A stretch of 64,000 nucleotides of DNA from Bacillota bacterium (lineage in GTDB: Bacteria; Bacillota; Bacilli; Paenibacillales; UBA4045): the NCBI GenBank assembly GCA_023441055.1, contig JAEZQY010000008.1:248001-312000 (forward strand), written 5' to 3'. Numbering within the stretch: position 1 is the stretch's first letter; every line of letters starts with the position of its first letter. The notes under the pieces were generated by a model. It worked only from the letters and a program-made list of their open reading frames with translations, made no database searches and was not told the DNA's origin. Below, one piece after another: positions 18,370 through 27,400 of the stretch. Both the position numbers and the translations under genes were made by a program.

Positions 18370-18702
18370 ATGGGACATCTATTATCCAGAATGGCACAGG
18401 ATTTCATGGTAGCATTCGGCGTTGTGCTGGGTGCTGCGCTAATGACCGGTATTCATTCCATCTTAAGTCTGCATTCCCCTACTACGGATATGCTTAAGAT
18501 TGCATCCAGCCTCAAGATATGGGCTGTCGTAGTGGCGATTGGCGGCAGCATAGACCCGTTCCGCGTCATTGAGAGCAATGTCATCAGCGGGTACTTCTCA
18601 CCCGCATTGAAGCAGGTGCTGCAGATGATCAGCGCCTTCATCGGCGCGCATCTAGGCACGGAGTTGATTCGGTATATTTGTGGCGGGGGCGGTCAGGGAT
18701 GA
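18370..18702 (+). CDS. ytrH: Sporulation membrane protein YtrH
   Basis: A 110-aa membrane protein starting MGHLLSRMAQDFMVAFGVVL, with two or three hydrophobic segments. It matches YtrH, a sigma-E-controlled sporulation protein of Bacillus, in length, character and position next to dnaE and before ytrI. The ATG at 18370 is preceded by AGAGGTG; the frame continues upstream but that part is opposite dnaE. It overlaps ytrI by four bases (ATGA). Confidence 0.85.
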   Translation: MGHLLSRMAQDFMVAFGVVLGAALMTGIHSILSLHSPTTDMLKIASSLKIWAVVVAIGGSIDPFRVIESNVISGYFSPALKQVLQMISAFIGAHLGTELIRYICGGGGQG

Positions 18703-19199
18703 GGGTTCCTTCAGCTCCCTGGCTTGCGAAGTATATGCGGGCAACCGGTTTATTAATCGCGGGCGGCATTATTGGCGGCGCCTTCTTCATGGTCCTGTAC
18801 GCGCATAGCTTCAATACGCTCTACATGGAGAACCAGCGACTGAAGTCGGAGAATCAAGAGATGCGTAAGACACTGGACCCCCTGCTGCAGAATAAATCGA
18901 GGATGGCTGTCATCAGCCAAATTAAGCTGGGCCTGTTCTCCACGCCAGGCTCCGAGCCGCTCAGCGAGCTGACCACCTTACAGCTAAAGCGGCAGCTCGC
19001 CAACGATCTAGAGACATTAAGAGGCAGAAGAACAGAGGGAATTGAAGATTCGCTGCTGGTCGCCAGGCGAATCATAGGGAGGAAGGTATATACACTGGAT
19101 CGCGATCAAGAATACACGATGGAGCTGGTGCTTATCATGATTCGCTCGAGCGAGCTCATGATCTGGTCCGAGGTTAAGCCTTATATCCGAGCGGATTGA
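18699..19199 (+). CDS. ytrI: Sporulation membrane protein YtrI
   Basis: A 166-aa protein with one N-terminal transmembrane helix near residues 20-42 and an extracytoplasmic or intermembrane helical part that starts with a coiled-coil-like stretch (MENQRLKSENQEMRKTL). The length and position match B. subtilis YtrI, which is needed with YtrH for normal spore formation. The ATG at 18699 overlaps the ytrH stop (ATGA). Confidence 0.85.
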   Translation: MRVPSAPWLAKYMRATGLLIAGGIIGGAFFMVLYAHSFNTLYMENQRLKSENQEMRKTLDPLLQNKSRMAVISQIKLGLFSTPGSEPLSELTTLQLKRQLANDLETLRGRRTEGIEDSLLVARRIIGRKVYTLDRDQEYTMELVLIMIRSSELMIWSEVKPYIRAD

Positions 19200-19287
19200 T
19201 TTTCCAAGTTTCATCGGGTATCTTAAGTAATGTGTGGGCGCTAACCGGCAGTTGAGAAGCCCGCGATCCGAAGGGAGTACGTCAGCT

Positions 19288-19584
19288 ATGTATGAGCTCT
19301 TCAAGAATATTGTATTCATTCTATTACTCGCAGCATTAGGCTTTACGATTTATTACAGTGTCAAGTATCGCAAGCAGCTAGAGGCTGTGCAGCGCGGGTT
19401 GTACCAGGCCAAGCAGAATATTGCGATGGGCTTTGCTCTTGTACTGCTGGCGATCTATCCGTTATATCTGATCCAGGGCACCAATATTGCGCTTATCGTA
19501 GGGATATTGTTCCTGTTAATCGGTCTGTTCAATCTGTTCGCGGGCTTCCGCAATCTCGCCATCTTCCGCTCCCGAATGAAGTAA
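19288..19584 (+). CDS. ytpI: YtpI-like small membrane protein
   Basis: A 98-aa protein with three hydrophobic segments, near residues 6-22, 46-66 and 70-92, separated by a basic loop (KYRKQLEAVQRG). Its position after ytrI and before ytoI agrees with ytpI of B. subtilis, a protein of unknown function. The ATG at 19288 has AAGGGAG about 11 bases upstream. It lies 88 bases after ytrI and is likely part of the same sporulation transcript. Confidence 0.75.
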   Translation: MYELFKNIVFILLLAALGFTIYYSVKYRKQLEAVQRGLYQAKQNIAMGFALVLLAIYPLYLIQGTNIALIVGILFLLIGLFNLFAGFRNLAIFRSRMK

Positions 19585-19605
19585 AGCGCTTGTTCGATCT
19601 CAAGC

Positions 19606-20955
19606 TCAGGACTGCTCGATCAGCTGCGCGGTGAGCATCGCCTTGGCGATTAGATGCTCCTGATGGTAAATTGCCACATCGACCTTGCCGAATTTGCGGC
19701 TCAATTCAATTGTGCGCGGATGAATTTCCACCTCACTATCGATCTGCAGCGGACGGATATAGTAGGTGGTCATATTGTCCAGCACCAGATCACCCTTCTT
19801 CAGCGAATTGATCACTTGATTGGCAGCCTTGATCATCAGCGACGTCAGAACCCCCTCTGATACTGTGCCGAGCTGGCTAGTCATCTGCGGACTGATTACG
19901 CCCCGGAAGATCAGCTCGCCCTCCTCCGTTCGCAGCTCCTCGAATCCATTCCAGACCAGGTCCTCGATCGTCTCGCCCATATGCGGCTGCTTCTGGATGA
20001 ATTGCATCGCCTTCAGCACATCCTGGCGCCCGATTACACCCAGCAGCTTGCGGCCGCTATCTACAACCGGCACCAGCTCGATCCCTTCCCAGACCATCAT
20101 ATGCGCGGCCGACGCAATCGACGTCTTAGGAGAGATACGCAGCGGATTGCGCGTCATCAGCTTCTCGACCGTCTGCTCCTGTTCAGAAGCAGACACATCC
20201 TTGGATGTAATCATGCCGATCAGCCGATTCCATTCATCCACTACCGGATAACGGGTATGTCCCGTCTCCTCGAATAGCCGTCTCCAGTCCGCAGCCGTAC
20301 TCGTGGCCTTGAGCACCAATGCTTTGTCCTTATCCGATAGGATATCTTCAACTAGTAGAATCTTCTTCTTGATCATACTGTCATCGATTGCCCGATTAAT
20401 CATGGAAGCGACCGAGAACGTATCATACCCGCATGAGATGACAGGCAAGCCCAGCTTATCAGCCAACTGCTTAATGTCCTGCGAGGCCTCGAAGCCCCCA
20501 GTAATGAGCACACCCGCTCCCTGCATCAGCGCTGCGTGATGCGCTTGCGTACGATTGCCTACAATAAGCAGACTCCCCGGCTCAATATAACGCTTCATGG
20601 CCTCTTCTTCCATTGCCCCGATTACGAATTTACCGAGCGGCATATCCAGCCCCTGTTCGCCGCCCAGCACGATTCCATCGATGATTCGCACAACCTCGGA
20701 GAAGGTTAACTTGTGGAAGTTACCGCGCTTCTTCCGCTCTACACGGATCGTGCCGACCCGCTCTCGCGTGCTCACAAATCCTTGATTCTCGGCTTCCTTA
20801 ATCGCCCGATACGCAGTGCCTTCGCTTACTTCCATCTGCTTGGCAATCTTGCGCACCGAGATCTTCGTCCCAATCCGAAGCTGTTCAATAAAGCGCATGA
20901 TCTGTTCATGCTTAGTTGTACCCTCTGTAGGAACGTCTCTCATATGCTGATCCAT
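19606..20955 (-). CDS. ytoI: YtoI-type regulator: HTH, DRTGG, CBS pair and hotdog domain
   Basis: A 449-aa multidomain protein. Residues ~1-65 form a winged HTH (SVRKIAKQMEVSEGTAYRAI), ~80-190 a DRTGG domain (LIVGNRTQAHHAALMQGAGVLITGG), ~200-305 two CBS motifs (TRYPVVDEWNRLIGMITSKDV and GIELVPVVDSGRKLLGVIGR), and ~330-449 a MaoC/thioesterase-like hotdog. This order matches B. subtilis YtoI. CBS pairs normally bind adenine nucleotides, so it may sense energy or CoA status, but the target is unknown. It converges on ytpI and starts after GGGGTG. Confidence 0.85.
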   Translation of the reverse strand: MDQHMRDVPTEGTTKHEQIMRFIEQLRIGTKISVRKIAKQMEVSEGTAYRAIKEAENQGFVSTRERVGTIRVERKKRGNFHKLTFSEVVRIIDGIVLGGEQGLDMPLGKFVIGAMEEEAMKRYIEPGSLLIVGNRTQAHHAALMQGAGVLITGGFEASQDIKQLADKLGLPVISCGYDTFSVASMINRAIDDSMIKKKILLVEDILSDKDKALVLKATSTAADWRRLFEETGHTRYPVVDEWNRLIGMITSKDVSASEQEQTVEKLMTRNPLRISPKTSIASAAHMMVWEGIELVPVVDSGRKLLGVIGRQDVLKAMQFIQKQPHMGETIEDLVWNGFEELRTEEGELIFRGVISPQMTSQLGTVSEGVLTSLMIKAANQVINSLKKGDLVLDNMTTYYIRPLQIDSEVEIHPRTIELSRKFGKVDVAIYHQEHLIAKAMLTAQLIEQS

Positions 20956-21061
20956 CCGCTGTTACACCCCAATTATCATATACTGTATGATTCTGTTCTA
21001 CATGACTGACCGTGATTCCTCTTCCGAAAATATACTTGTAAAATAATGTTCACAGCTTCAA

Positions 21062-22231
21062 TTAAGGCATCCATCTGATCAAGATCACTTGGACGAGCCC
21101 GATAATCGCGCCGAGCAAAACGCCGAGCCATGTAATCGCTCTGAATTCGCGTCCTGAAATGCTTAGAATAATGCCTTCGATACGCTCGATCGGGAAGTCT
21201 CTCACCTGCGCCTCTACCATATCTTCTAATCGCAGTGTGGAGAAGATGCGTTCTACATGCGGCTCGATCATGCGCAGCCCAGTAGAGACGATCTCCGGCA
21301 GTCTAGCCTCTATCCCGTCCATATGCGTGTTCAGAAAATCTCCTACCTTCTGGTCGCTCGCCGCTGAGAGCCATTCCTCCCATCGCAGCCATTGACCGAA
21401 TTGATCGATTATCGCTTCATCGGTTAGTTCTGGTCCGAGCACGACGCTAGCCAACTCTCCTAGAGACAGCTGCAGCGAGCGGTCCAATTGGCCCTCCAGA
21501 AAGCGCTCAAGCGCCTGTCGGACCGCTCCGCCATCAAGCGCGGCAATAAGCGATTGCTGAAGCTTGGCGGCTAATTTCCCCTCATCAACGAAGATGCTCG
21601 CCATCGCCCCCAAGAATCCGCCCGATTGCTCAATCAGCTGAGTAGTCAACCGCAACAGCAGTCGTTCTCCACTCGGTGACAACAGCTCCTGCTTGATCGT
21701 TAACGCTGTATAATCAGCAGCCTGCCTCATCATCGCTTGTCGACTCTCCTGGGACCAGTCCGATACGATATCTTCCACGCTCAGTCGAGACAATCCCCGC
21801 TCAGTCCACAGATAGACCATCAGGCGTCTTGTTCCCTTGTCCAGCATTCGCGAGAGCGAAGCCAGCCAATCCCCCTGCTTATCTTCCGGCCAATAGCGAA
21901 CAAGAAGCTCGCGCATCGTCAGCTCAGACGCGGCAAGCTGTCGAAGTCCGTCCGTTACTCGATCCACCAGCTTCTGCTGAAAGGTGTCCTTACGCAGCAA
22001 TTCCGTGAACGCATTGGAAGTGACCAGATACTCGGAGACTACTCTGCCGAGTGAACGGGCAATCTCATCTCTGCGCTTGGGTATCAGCCCTGGTGTGAAT
22101 GGTACACGCCACTTACCAATCCGCCATTCATGGCGAGGGTGGAACAGCATTCTGATCGCGAAGTAATTCGTAACCCCTCCGATAAATCCTGCAATGAGTA
22201 CACCTGCCACAATCGTAATCACACTGTTCAT
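21062..22231 (-). CDS. yheB: DUF445 membrane protein, YheB-like
   Basis: A 389-aa protein with an N-terminal membrane segment followed by GGVTNYFAIRMLFHPRHEWRIG and FTPGLIPKRRDEIARSLGRVVSEYL, the signature of DUF445, and a C-terminal hydrophobic helix. The long middle part is helical. B. subtilis YheB is encoded next to yheC and yheD, exactly the arrangement here. I start at the ATG 22229-22231 (MNSVITIV), 6 bases after AAGGGTG. Its function is unknown; the context suggests the spore. Confidence 0.8.
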   Translation of the reverse strand: MNSVITIVAGVLIAGFIGGVTNYFAIRMLFHPRHEWRIGKWRVPFTPGLIPKRRDEIARSLGRVVSEYLVTSNAFTELLRKDTFQQKLVDRVTDGLRQLAASELTMRELLVRYWPEDKQGDWLASLSRMLDKGTRRLMVYLWTERGLSRLSVEDIVSDWSQESRQAMMRQAADYTALTIKQELLSPSGERLLLRLTTQLIEQSGGFLGAMASIFVDEGKLAAKLQQSLIAALDGGAVRQALERFLEGQLDRSLQLSLGELASVVLGPELTDEAIIDQFGQWLRWEEWLSAASDQKVGDFLNTHMDGIEARLPEIVSTGLRMIEPHVERIFSTLRLEDMVEAQVRDFPIERIEGIILSISGREFRAITWLGVLLGAIIGLVQVILIRWMP

Positions 22232-22383
22232 CGTCATCACCCTTAAGTTTCTACTGATCATCCGCTGGGAATGAGCCCGCTTTATGCGAATGTCTTGTCA
22301 ACGTTTCACCAAGGTAAATATGTCCTCATATGATGAAGATAGCTAGCCTTACATCCCATGCTAAGGGAAGGAGCTTAAGGCTC

Positions 22384-23754
22384 ATGTCTACTACCAAAGT
22401 CATCGTACGCGCGCATCCGCACCCCTATCCGTCAAGCGAGTACTCGATCCTGGTCAGCGAGGGACTGATCAGACGCTGGAAAATTCCAACCAGTCATCCT
22501 GTGCAGCTGCGTTTCGGAGCCATAAGGCAACAGGTGCGAGTTGTCCCCTTCACCTCGAAAGGGGAAGTGCGCATCCAATCATCGCTGTCCTATCGATTGG
22601 GTCTGCCTCAGAGAGGTGTCAGCCTCCGGTTATCCTACAAGCCGGCAGCTCGAACCCTACGCATTGGTCCGCTCGTTGGCGTGATGATTCCGAAGATCAC
22701 GGCAACGCCTGGGCGCCGCTTCGGGATGATTACTTCCTTCTGCCAAGAGCTGACTGACGCATGCAAGATGGAAGGCGCCTTTGTTTATTTTTTCACACCT
22801 AACGACATTCGGTCAACTGATCACACCATCGATGGTTGGACGCTGACCCCACAGGAATACAAAGCTAGCTTTCCCGTTCCCGACGTGATTTACAATCGAC
22901 TGCCATCGAGGAAGCTCGATAGCGAGCCAGGACTTCAACAATTTCTGAAGCAGATTAAGGCAGAGTATGGCACCCGTGTGTTCAATGAGAAGTATCTGGA
23001 TAAAACCGAGGTGTTCGATGCGCTTCGTACGCATAAGGCAGCCTCCAGCTTCTTGCCGGAATCCCATTCCTTCAAGAGCTCCACACAGCTAAGAGCGATG
23101 TGCACCAGATATCGTTCAGTCTTCCTCAAGCCAATTACCGGCAGCTTAGGGAAGGGTATTATTCGCATTACTAGAACCCCTTCCGGTTACCAGGTGGCCA
23201 TGTCCGCCTTGAGCGGGGTAAGCAGAGTGAACTATCCAAGCTTGAACGCGCTGGTCACAGGGCTGTCGGGTAAGCTGCGAACAGGCAAGTACCAAATTCA
23301 GCAAGGATTAGACCTGATCGCTGTCAATGGCCGGCCTGTCGATTTCCGCGCGCTCGTTCACAAGAATATTCACGGCAAATGGACAGTCGGCTCCATCGTT
23401 GCTCGCACCGCCGGAGACAATCGCTTCGTGTCCAACGTCGCGCAAGGAGGCACGATCGGGACCGTTCGGCAAACCGTTGCTAAATCGAATCTCATGGTGA
23501 ATAAACAAGGCGTCGCCAAGCGGCTGGAGCATGCGGCTGTGCATGTGGCACAGGGAATCGAAGCGCGAATTCCGTATCACTTCGGCGAGCTCGGCATTGA
23601 TCTGGCCGTAGATCGAGGCTCTGGTCGGGTCCGATTAATAGAAGTGAACTCCAAGCCGGCGAAGAATGATCACACACTCCTGCATGAAGCGCGCAGCATA
23701 CGACCATCTGTTAAGCTGCTGGTGCAATACTTCCGATTTCTAACTAAGCTCTGA
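22384..23754 (+). CDS. YheC/YheD-family ATP-grasp protein 1 (long form)
   Basis: A 456-aa protein. The first ~95 residues form a beta-rich domain absent from the short paralogues, ending at RIGPLVGVMI. The ATP-grasp core follows: PDVIYNRLPSRK, FLKPITGSLGKGIIRI, QQGLDLIAVNGRPVDFRALV and GELGIDLAVDRGSGRVRLIE before the metal-binding EVNSKPAK. The family is known as spore coat associated in Bacillus and has no established reaction. ATG 22384 follows AAGGAG by 10 bases. It heads five consecutive paralogues. Confidence 0.85.
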   Translation: MSTTKVIVRAHPHPYPSSEYSILVSEGLIRRWKIPTSHPVQLRFGAIRQQVRVVPFTSKGEVRIQSSLSYRLGLPQRGVSLRLSYKPAARTLRIGPLVGVMIPKITATPGRRFGMITSFCQELTDACKMEGAFVYFFTPNDIRSTDHTIDGWTLTPQEYKASFPVPDVIYNRLPSRKLDSEPGLQQFLKQIKAEYGTRVFNEKYLDKTEVFDALRTHKAASSFLPESHSFKSSTQLRAMCTRYRSVFLKPITGSLGKGIIRITRTPSGYQVAMSALSGVSRVNYPSLNALVTGLSGKLRTGKYQIQQGLDLIAVNGRPVDFRALVHKNIHGKWTVGSIVARTAGDNRFVSNVAQGGTIGTVRQTVAKSNLMVNKQGVAKRLEHAAVHVAQGIEARIPYHFGELGIDLAVDRGSGRVRLIEVNSKPAKNDHTLLHEARSIRPSVKLLVQYFRFLTKL

Positions 23755-23789
23755 AAGCACGTCGATCATTAGAGGGAAGGCGATCATCC

Positions 23790-24905
23790 ATGGAAGCGCG
23801 CAAGGGACGTTTAGGTATCATGGTGACGGAACGAATGAAGTCGCCCCCATTCGCCGATTCCAATTATTATCGCAAGCTGTGCCTGCTGGGGGCTAGACGA
23901 GGATTACTCGTATACGTCTTCTCGCCTGAACGCATCTATTGGGGGAGTCGGACGGTTATCGGATATACGTACCGATCAGACATCAGTCGCTGGACTAAGG
24001 CGCTGCATCCGCTGCCTGATCTCATCTATGATCGCTGTTTCTTCAGCAGCAAATCCGGGTACTTGCGTTATCGAACGCAAGTGCGCCGGTTGTTGAAATT
24101 CTCTAGAGCGAAATTTCTCGGTCACGGCCTAAGAGGAAAGTGGCAGGTGCAGGATATTCTGTGTCAGGATACCGCCATACGTGACTATCTGCCGATGACC
24201 GAGCGTTATGCGGGTATTCCCAGCTTAACCCGCTGGCTGAATCAGGAAGGCCGTATCTTCTTGAAGCCTCAGGGCGGCAGTCAAGGTCGCGGGGCTCTAA
24301 TGATCCGCGCCATAGATGACGACCGAATCGCGTTCATCGTCATCGGCAGAGATGAGCATAACGAGATGTTCCGATTCGGGTTTTATCATTATCGAGGATT
24401 AGCCGCATGGCTGAGCCGTTGGATTGGACAGCGCAATTATGTCATTCAATCTTATCTCGAGCTGACAACCGAGCAGGGCGAACCATTCGATGTTCGGGCC
24501 TTCATGATGAAGAATAACACGGGACGCTGGCAGCTCATCGGAACGGGTGTGCGCAAGGGCAGCCCCGGAGCTCTGACATCTAATCTACATGGGGGCGGAG
24601 TGGCTGAGGATACGCTGGCGTTCCTACAAGCGCAATATCCAGACTGTGCTGATCAGCTCTACGACACGATCAGCAAGCTCTCCCTGCGAATCGCCAGCGT
24701 GCTGGAGAAGAACCATGGCCGATTGGTGGAGCTTGGCATTGATTTCGGTATCGATAAGTCGGGAAGGCTCTGGGTGCTCGAGGTGAATTCGAAGCCCGGC
24801 CGCTCGATATTCAGACGACTGGGCGACAAGAACGCGCAGAAATCCTCAATTATAGGCCCTATTCAATATGCTCGCTACCTATGGGATCGGCAACTAGGAG
24901 GGTAA
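23790..24905 (+). CDS. YheC/YheD-family ATP-grasp protein 2 (short form)
   Basis: A 371-aa paralogue without the N-terminal beta domain; it begins directly at RLGIMVTERMKSPPF. Core motifs are PDLIYDRCFFSSKSG, IFLKPQGGSQGRGALMI, QSYLELTTEQGEPFDVRAFM and ELGIDFGIDKSGRLWVLE followed by VNSKPGRSIF. All ATP- and metal-binding landmarks of the family appear intact. GAGGGAAGG precedes the ATG, and only 4 bases separate it from the next paralogue. Confidence 0.85.
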   Translation: MEARKGRLGIMVTERMKSPPFADSNYYRKLCLLGARRGLLVYVFSPERIYWGSRTVIGYTYRSDISRWTKALHPLPDLIYDRCFFSSKSGYLRYRTQVRRLLKFSRAKFLGHGLRGKWQVQDILCQDTAIRDYLPMTERYAGIPSLTRWLNQEGRIFLKPQGGSQGRGALMIRAIDDDRIAFIVIGRDEHNEMFRFGFYHYRGLAAWLSRWIGQRNYVIQSYLELTTEQGEPFDVRAFMMKNNTGRWQLIGTGVRKGSPGALTSNLHGGGVAEDTLAFLQAQYPDCADQLYDTISKLSLRIASVLEKNHGRLVELGIDFGIDKSGRLWVLEVNSKPGRSIFRRLGDKNAQKSSIIGPIQYARYLWDRQLGG

Positions 24906-24909
24906 CTTA

Positions 24910-26280
24910 ATGAGTTTGACATCCTGTACAATACGATTCACCAAGAAACCGAATAAGGTTATTTACGCGACTGCTCCATTGCTGAAGCAGCTGAAGCTGA
25001 AGCCTACGGGCCGTGTCACCTTACGTCTGGGACAGCGCAATACGGAAGCCAGCATACGTGCGATTAAGGGCAAGGAGAAGCTTCTGCTCGTCTCCAGCGG
25101 TGTGCGCAATGCGCTTGATCTGCCGCATGACGGAACCTGCCAGCTGCTCAGCAACGAGGAGGATCAGATCCGCTTCGGGCCGCTGATCGGCGTACTCACT
25201 GCGGGCGGTATAGGCTCAGCGAGTCCGTTCGGCAGCCGCACTGGTCTTATGCGGCAACTGCTGCGCATCGGCCGGAATCAGTCTTACTACTTCGCATTCA
25301 AGCCCAAGGACATCGACTGGCAGAATGAATCCGTTGTAGGCTACTTCGCGAATAATTCGGGCGGCTGGTCTCGCAAGACCGTTCCATTGCCGGATGTTGT
25401 CTATAATCGTCTGCCCAGCCGCAGAGCTGAGAAATCCGCATCAATGGAGCAATTCAAGGAGCGGTTCGTACGAAGACGCATTCCCATCTTCAACTGGAGC
25501 TTCTTCGAGAAGTGGGATGTGTATCGCTTGCTGGAGGGAGAGCCAGCCTCCAGGTATGTGCCTGAATCATTCATCAACCCCAACGGCGCCAGAATCAAAC
25601 AAATGCTGGAGAAGCATCAATTCGTATACTTGAAGCCGACGGGCGGCAGTCTGGGCAACGGCATCTTCCGGTTAACATACCATCCTAAGAAAGGCTACTT
25701 CTGCCGCTTTAGGCAGAATGGCGGCAACATGCTGCTGAAGTTCGACCGCTTCACCCATCTGCTCGCACGCATCAATCGCGGGGGCAGAATGCGGAACTAT
25801 GTCATTCAGCAAGGCATCCGATTGGTCGAGCTCGATCGCTGTCCAATCGACTTCCGCTTCCACATGAATAAGAACGCGAATAACGAGTGGGTTGCGGCGG
25901 GGATCGGCGCTAAGCGGGCGGGCAGAGGAAGCGTAACGACTCATATTCGAAACGGCGGCAAGCTGATGGCGCCGTTAACGGCGCTTACCCGCATCTATGG
26001 CTCGAGCGAGAAGGCCGAGGACATGCTGAGCAAGGCGAAGGCGGTGTCCATCCAATTAGCCGAAGCTATCGAGCGAAATTACCCGCATCGGTTAGGTGAG
26101 CTCGGCTTCGATATTGGCATTGATCAGAGAGATAATATCTGGATGTTCGAAGCCAATTCCAAGCCCGGACGTTCCATCTTCAAGCATCCCTCACTACGTT
26201 CAGAAGGTGCGGCGACACTCCGCCATATTTATGAGTATTGCTTGTATTTAAGCCGATTCTGGGTGAGGAGGGAAAGCTGA
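24910..26280 (+). CDS. YheC/YheD-family ATP-grasp protein 3 (long form)
   Basis: A 456-aa long-form paralogue, the same length as protein 1. The N-terminal ~95-residue beta domain (TIRFTKKPNKVIYATAPLLK onward) leads to IRFGPLIGVLTAGG. The core has PDVVYNRLPSRRAEKS, VYLKPTGGSLGNGIFRL, QQGIRLVELDRCPIDFRF and ELGFDIGIDQRDNIWMFE followed by ANSKPGRSIF. AGGAGG lies just upstream of the ATG and the gene abuts protein 4 without a gap. Confidence 0.85.
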   Translation: MSLTSCTIRFTKKPNKVIYATAPLLKQLKLKPTGRVTLRLGQRNTEASIRAIKGKEKLLLVSSGVRNALDLPHDGTCQLLSNEEDQIRFGPLIGVLTAGGIGSASPFGSRTGLMRQLLRIGRNQSYYFAFKPKDIDWQNESVVGYFANNSGGWSRKTVPLPDVVYNRLPSRRAEKSASMEQFKERFVRRRIPIFNWSFFEKWDVYRLLEGEPASRYVPESFINPNGARIKQMLEKHQFVYLKPTGGSLGNGIFRLTYHPKKGYFCRFRQNGGNMLLKFDRFTHLLARINRGGRMRNYVIQQGIRLVELDRCPIDFRFHMNKNANNEWVAAGIGAKRAGRGSVTTHIRNGGKLMAPLTALTRIYGSSEKAEDMLSKAKAVSIQLAEAIERNYPHRLGELGFDIGIDQRDNIWMFEANSKPGRSIFKHPSLRSEGAATLRHIYEYCLYLSRFWVRRES

Positions 26281-27378
26281 GTGAATGTTCTCGCCATCCT
26301 GACTATCGACGATGTTGAGAGGGATTTCCGGGGCAATCGTGCCAACTTCATCGATCTGATTGAGGCTGGCAAAGGCGTAGGCGTATTCGTCTACGTCACG
26401 ACTGTCAACCATCTCAAGCTATATAACCGCAAGATCATCGGCTTCACTTATGACTCCTTGAATGGACGCTGGGAACGGAAGTTTCATCCCTTACCACAGG
26501 TCATCTACAATCGAATTCCGCTGCGGGAGGATGAATGGGCACCCGAGGTGAAGAGCAAGATTGAAGATTGTATGAATCACTCTGCGATTCAACTATTCAA
26601 TCCCGGCTTCTTCAACAAGTGGACGTTGTTCAAGTGGCTGTCTCAGAGCAAGAAAACCAAGCGCTATGTGCCTGTGACCAGACGCTACCGCGCAGATATC
26701 AATCTGCTGCCGCTCATGAAGCGATATCCTTATCTGTATCTAAAGCCCGAGCGCGGCAAAGCTGGTATGGGCATCATGCGAGTTCGCAGGATCGTCTCTA
26801 GAAAGCCGCGCTATATTATTGATGTGCAGGAGAAGGGAGGCAGCCACGCCTACCGCTATCTATCTCATCAACGACTCAAGCAGAAAATTAATGAATACGC
26901 AGAGTCAGAGGATTATATTGTGCAGCAAGGCATACGACTGCTCAGATGCAATAACCGCTCCTTCGACCTGCGTGTACTCGTACAGAAGAATCATAAAGGC
27001 GTATGGTCCGTAACTGGAGTCGGAGCTAGACAGGCCGGAGAGCTAAGCATCACCACCCACGTACCGCGCGGCGGGTCGATCGAGGATCCTCGGAGACTGC
27101 TCACAGCTAGTCTGAGCGCAGCCGCGGCAGAGCGGATATTGAACAGGGTGAGACGATCATCCATTATCATCGCCAAGCAGATCGAGCGCGCGTCAGGCAA
27201 TCAGCTTGGCGAGCTGTCTCTAGATCTTGGTGTGGATCGCGCCTCCAGACTCTGGTTCTTCGAAGCGAACTCTAAACCTATGAAATTTGATGAGCCGCAT
27301 ATTCGCAAGAAATCTTTAATCCGCTTGCTCCAGTACAGCAACTATCTAGTGAACAAGAGGCAGGTCGGACATCAATGA
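26281..27378 (+). CDS. YheC/YheD-family ATP-grasp protein 4 (short form)
   Basis: A 365-aa short-form paralogue starting at a GTG directly after the stop of protein 3, with GAGGAGGG as ribosome binding site inside the upstream gene. Core motifs are PQVIYNRIPLREDEW, LYLKPERGKAGMGIMRV, QQGIRLLRCNNRSFDLRVLV and ELSLDLGVDRASRLWFFE followed by ANSKPMKFDEP. The glycine-rich loop (ERGKAGMG) is the most divergent of the five, so substrate or activity may differ. Confidence 0.85.
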   Translation: MNVLAILTIDDVERDFRGNRANFIDLIEAGKGVGVFVYVTTVNHLKLYNRKIIGFTYDSLNGRWERKFHPLPQVIYNRIPLREDEWAPEVKSKIEDCMNHSAIQLFNPGFFNKWTLFKWLSQSKKTKRYVPVTRRYRADINLLPLMKRYPYLYLKPERGKAGMGIMRVRRIVSRKPRYIIDVQEKGGSHAYRYLSHQRLKQKINEYAESEDYIVQQGIRLLRCNNRSFDLRVLVQKNHKGVWSVTGVGARQAGELSITTHVPRGGSIEDPRRLLTASLSAAAAERILNRVRRSSIIIAKQIERASGNQLGELSLDLGVDRASRLWFFEANSKPMKFDEPHIRKKSLIRLLQYSNYLVNKRQVGHQ

Positions 27379-27400
27379 ACGAGCCGGGGATGGTGAGCAA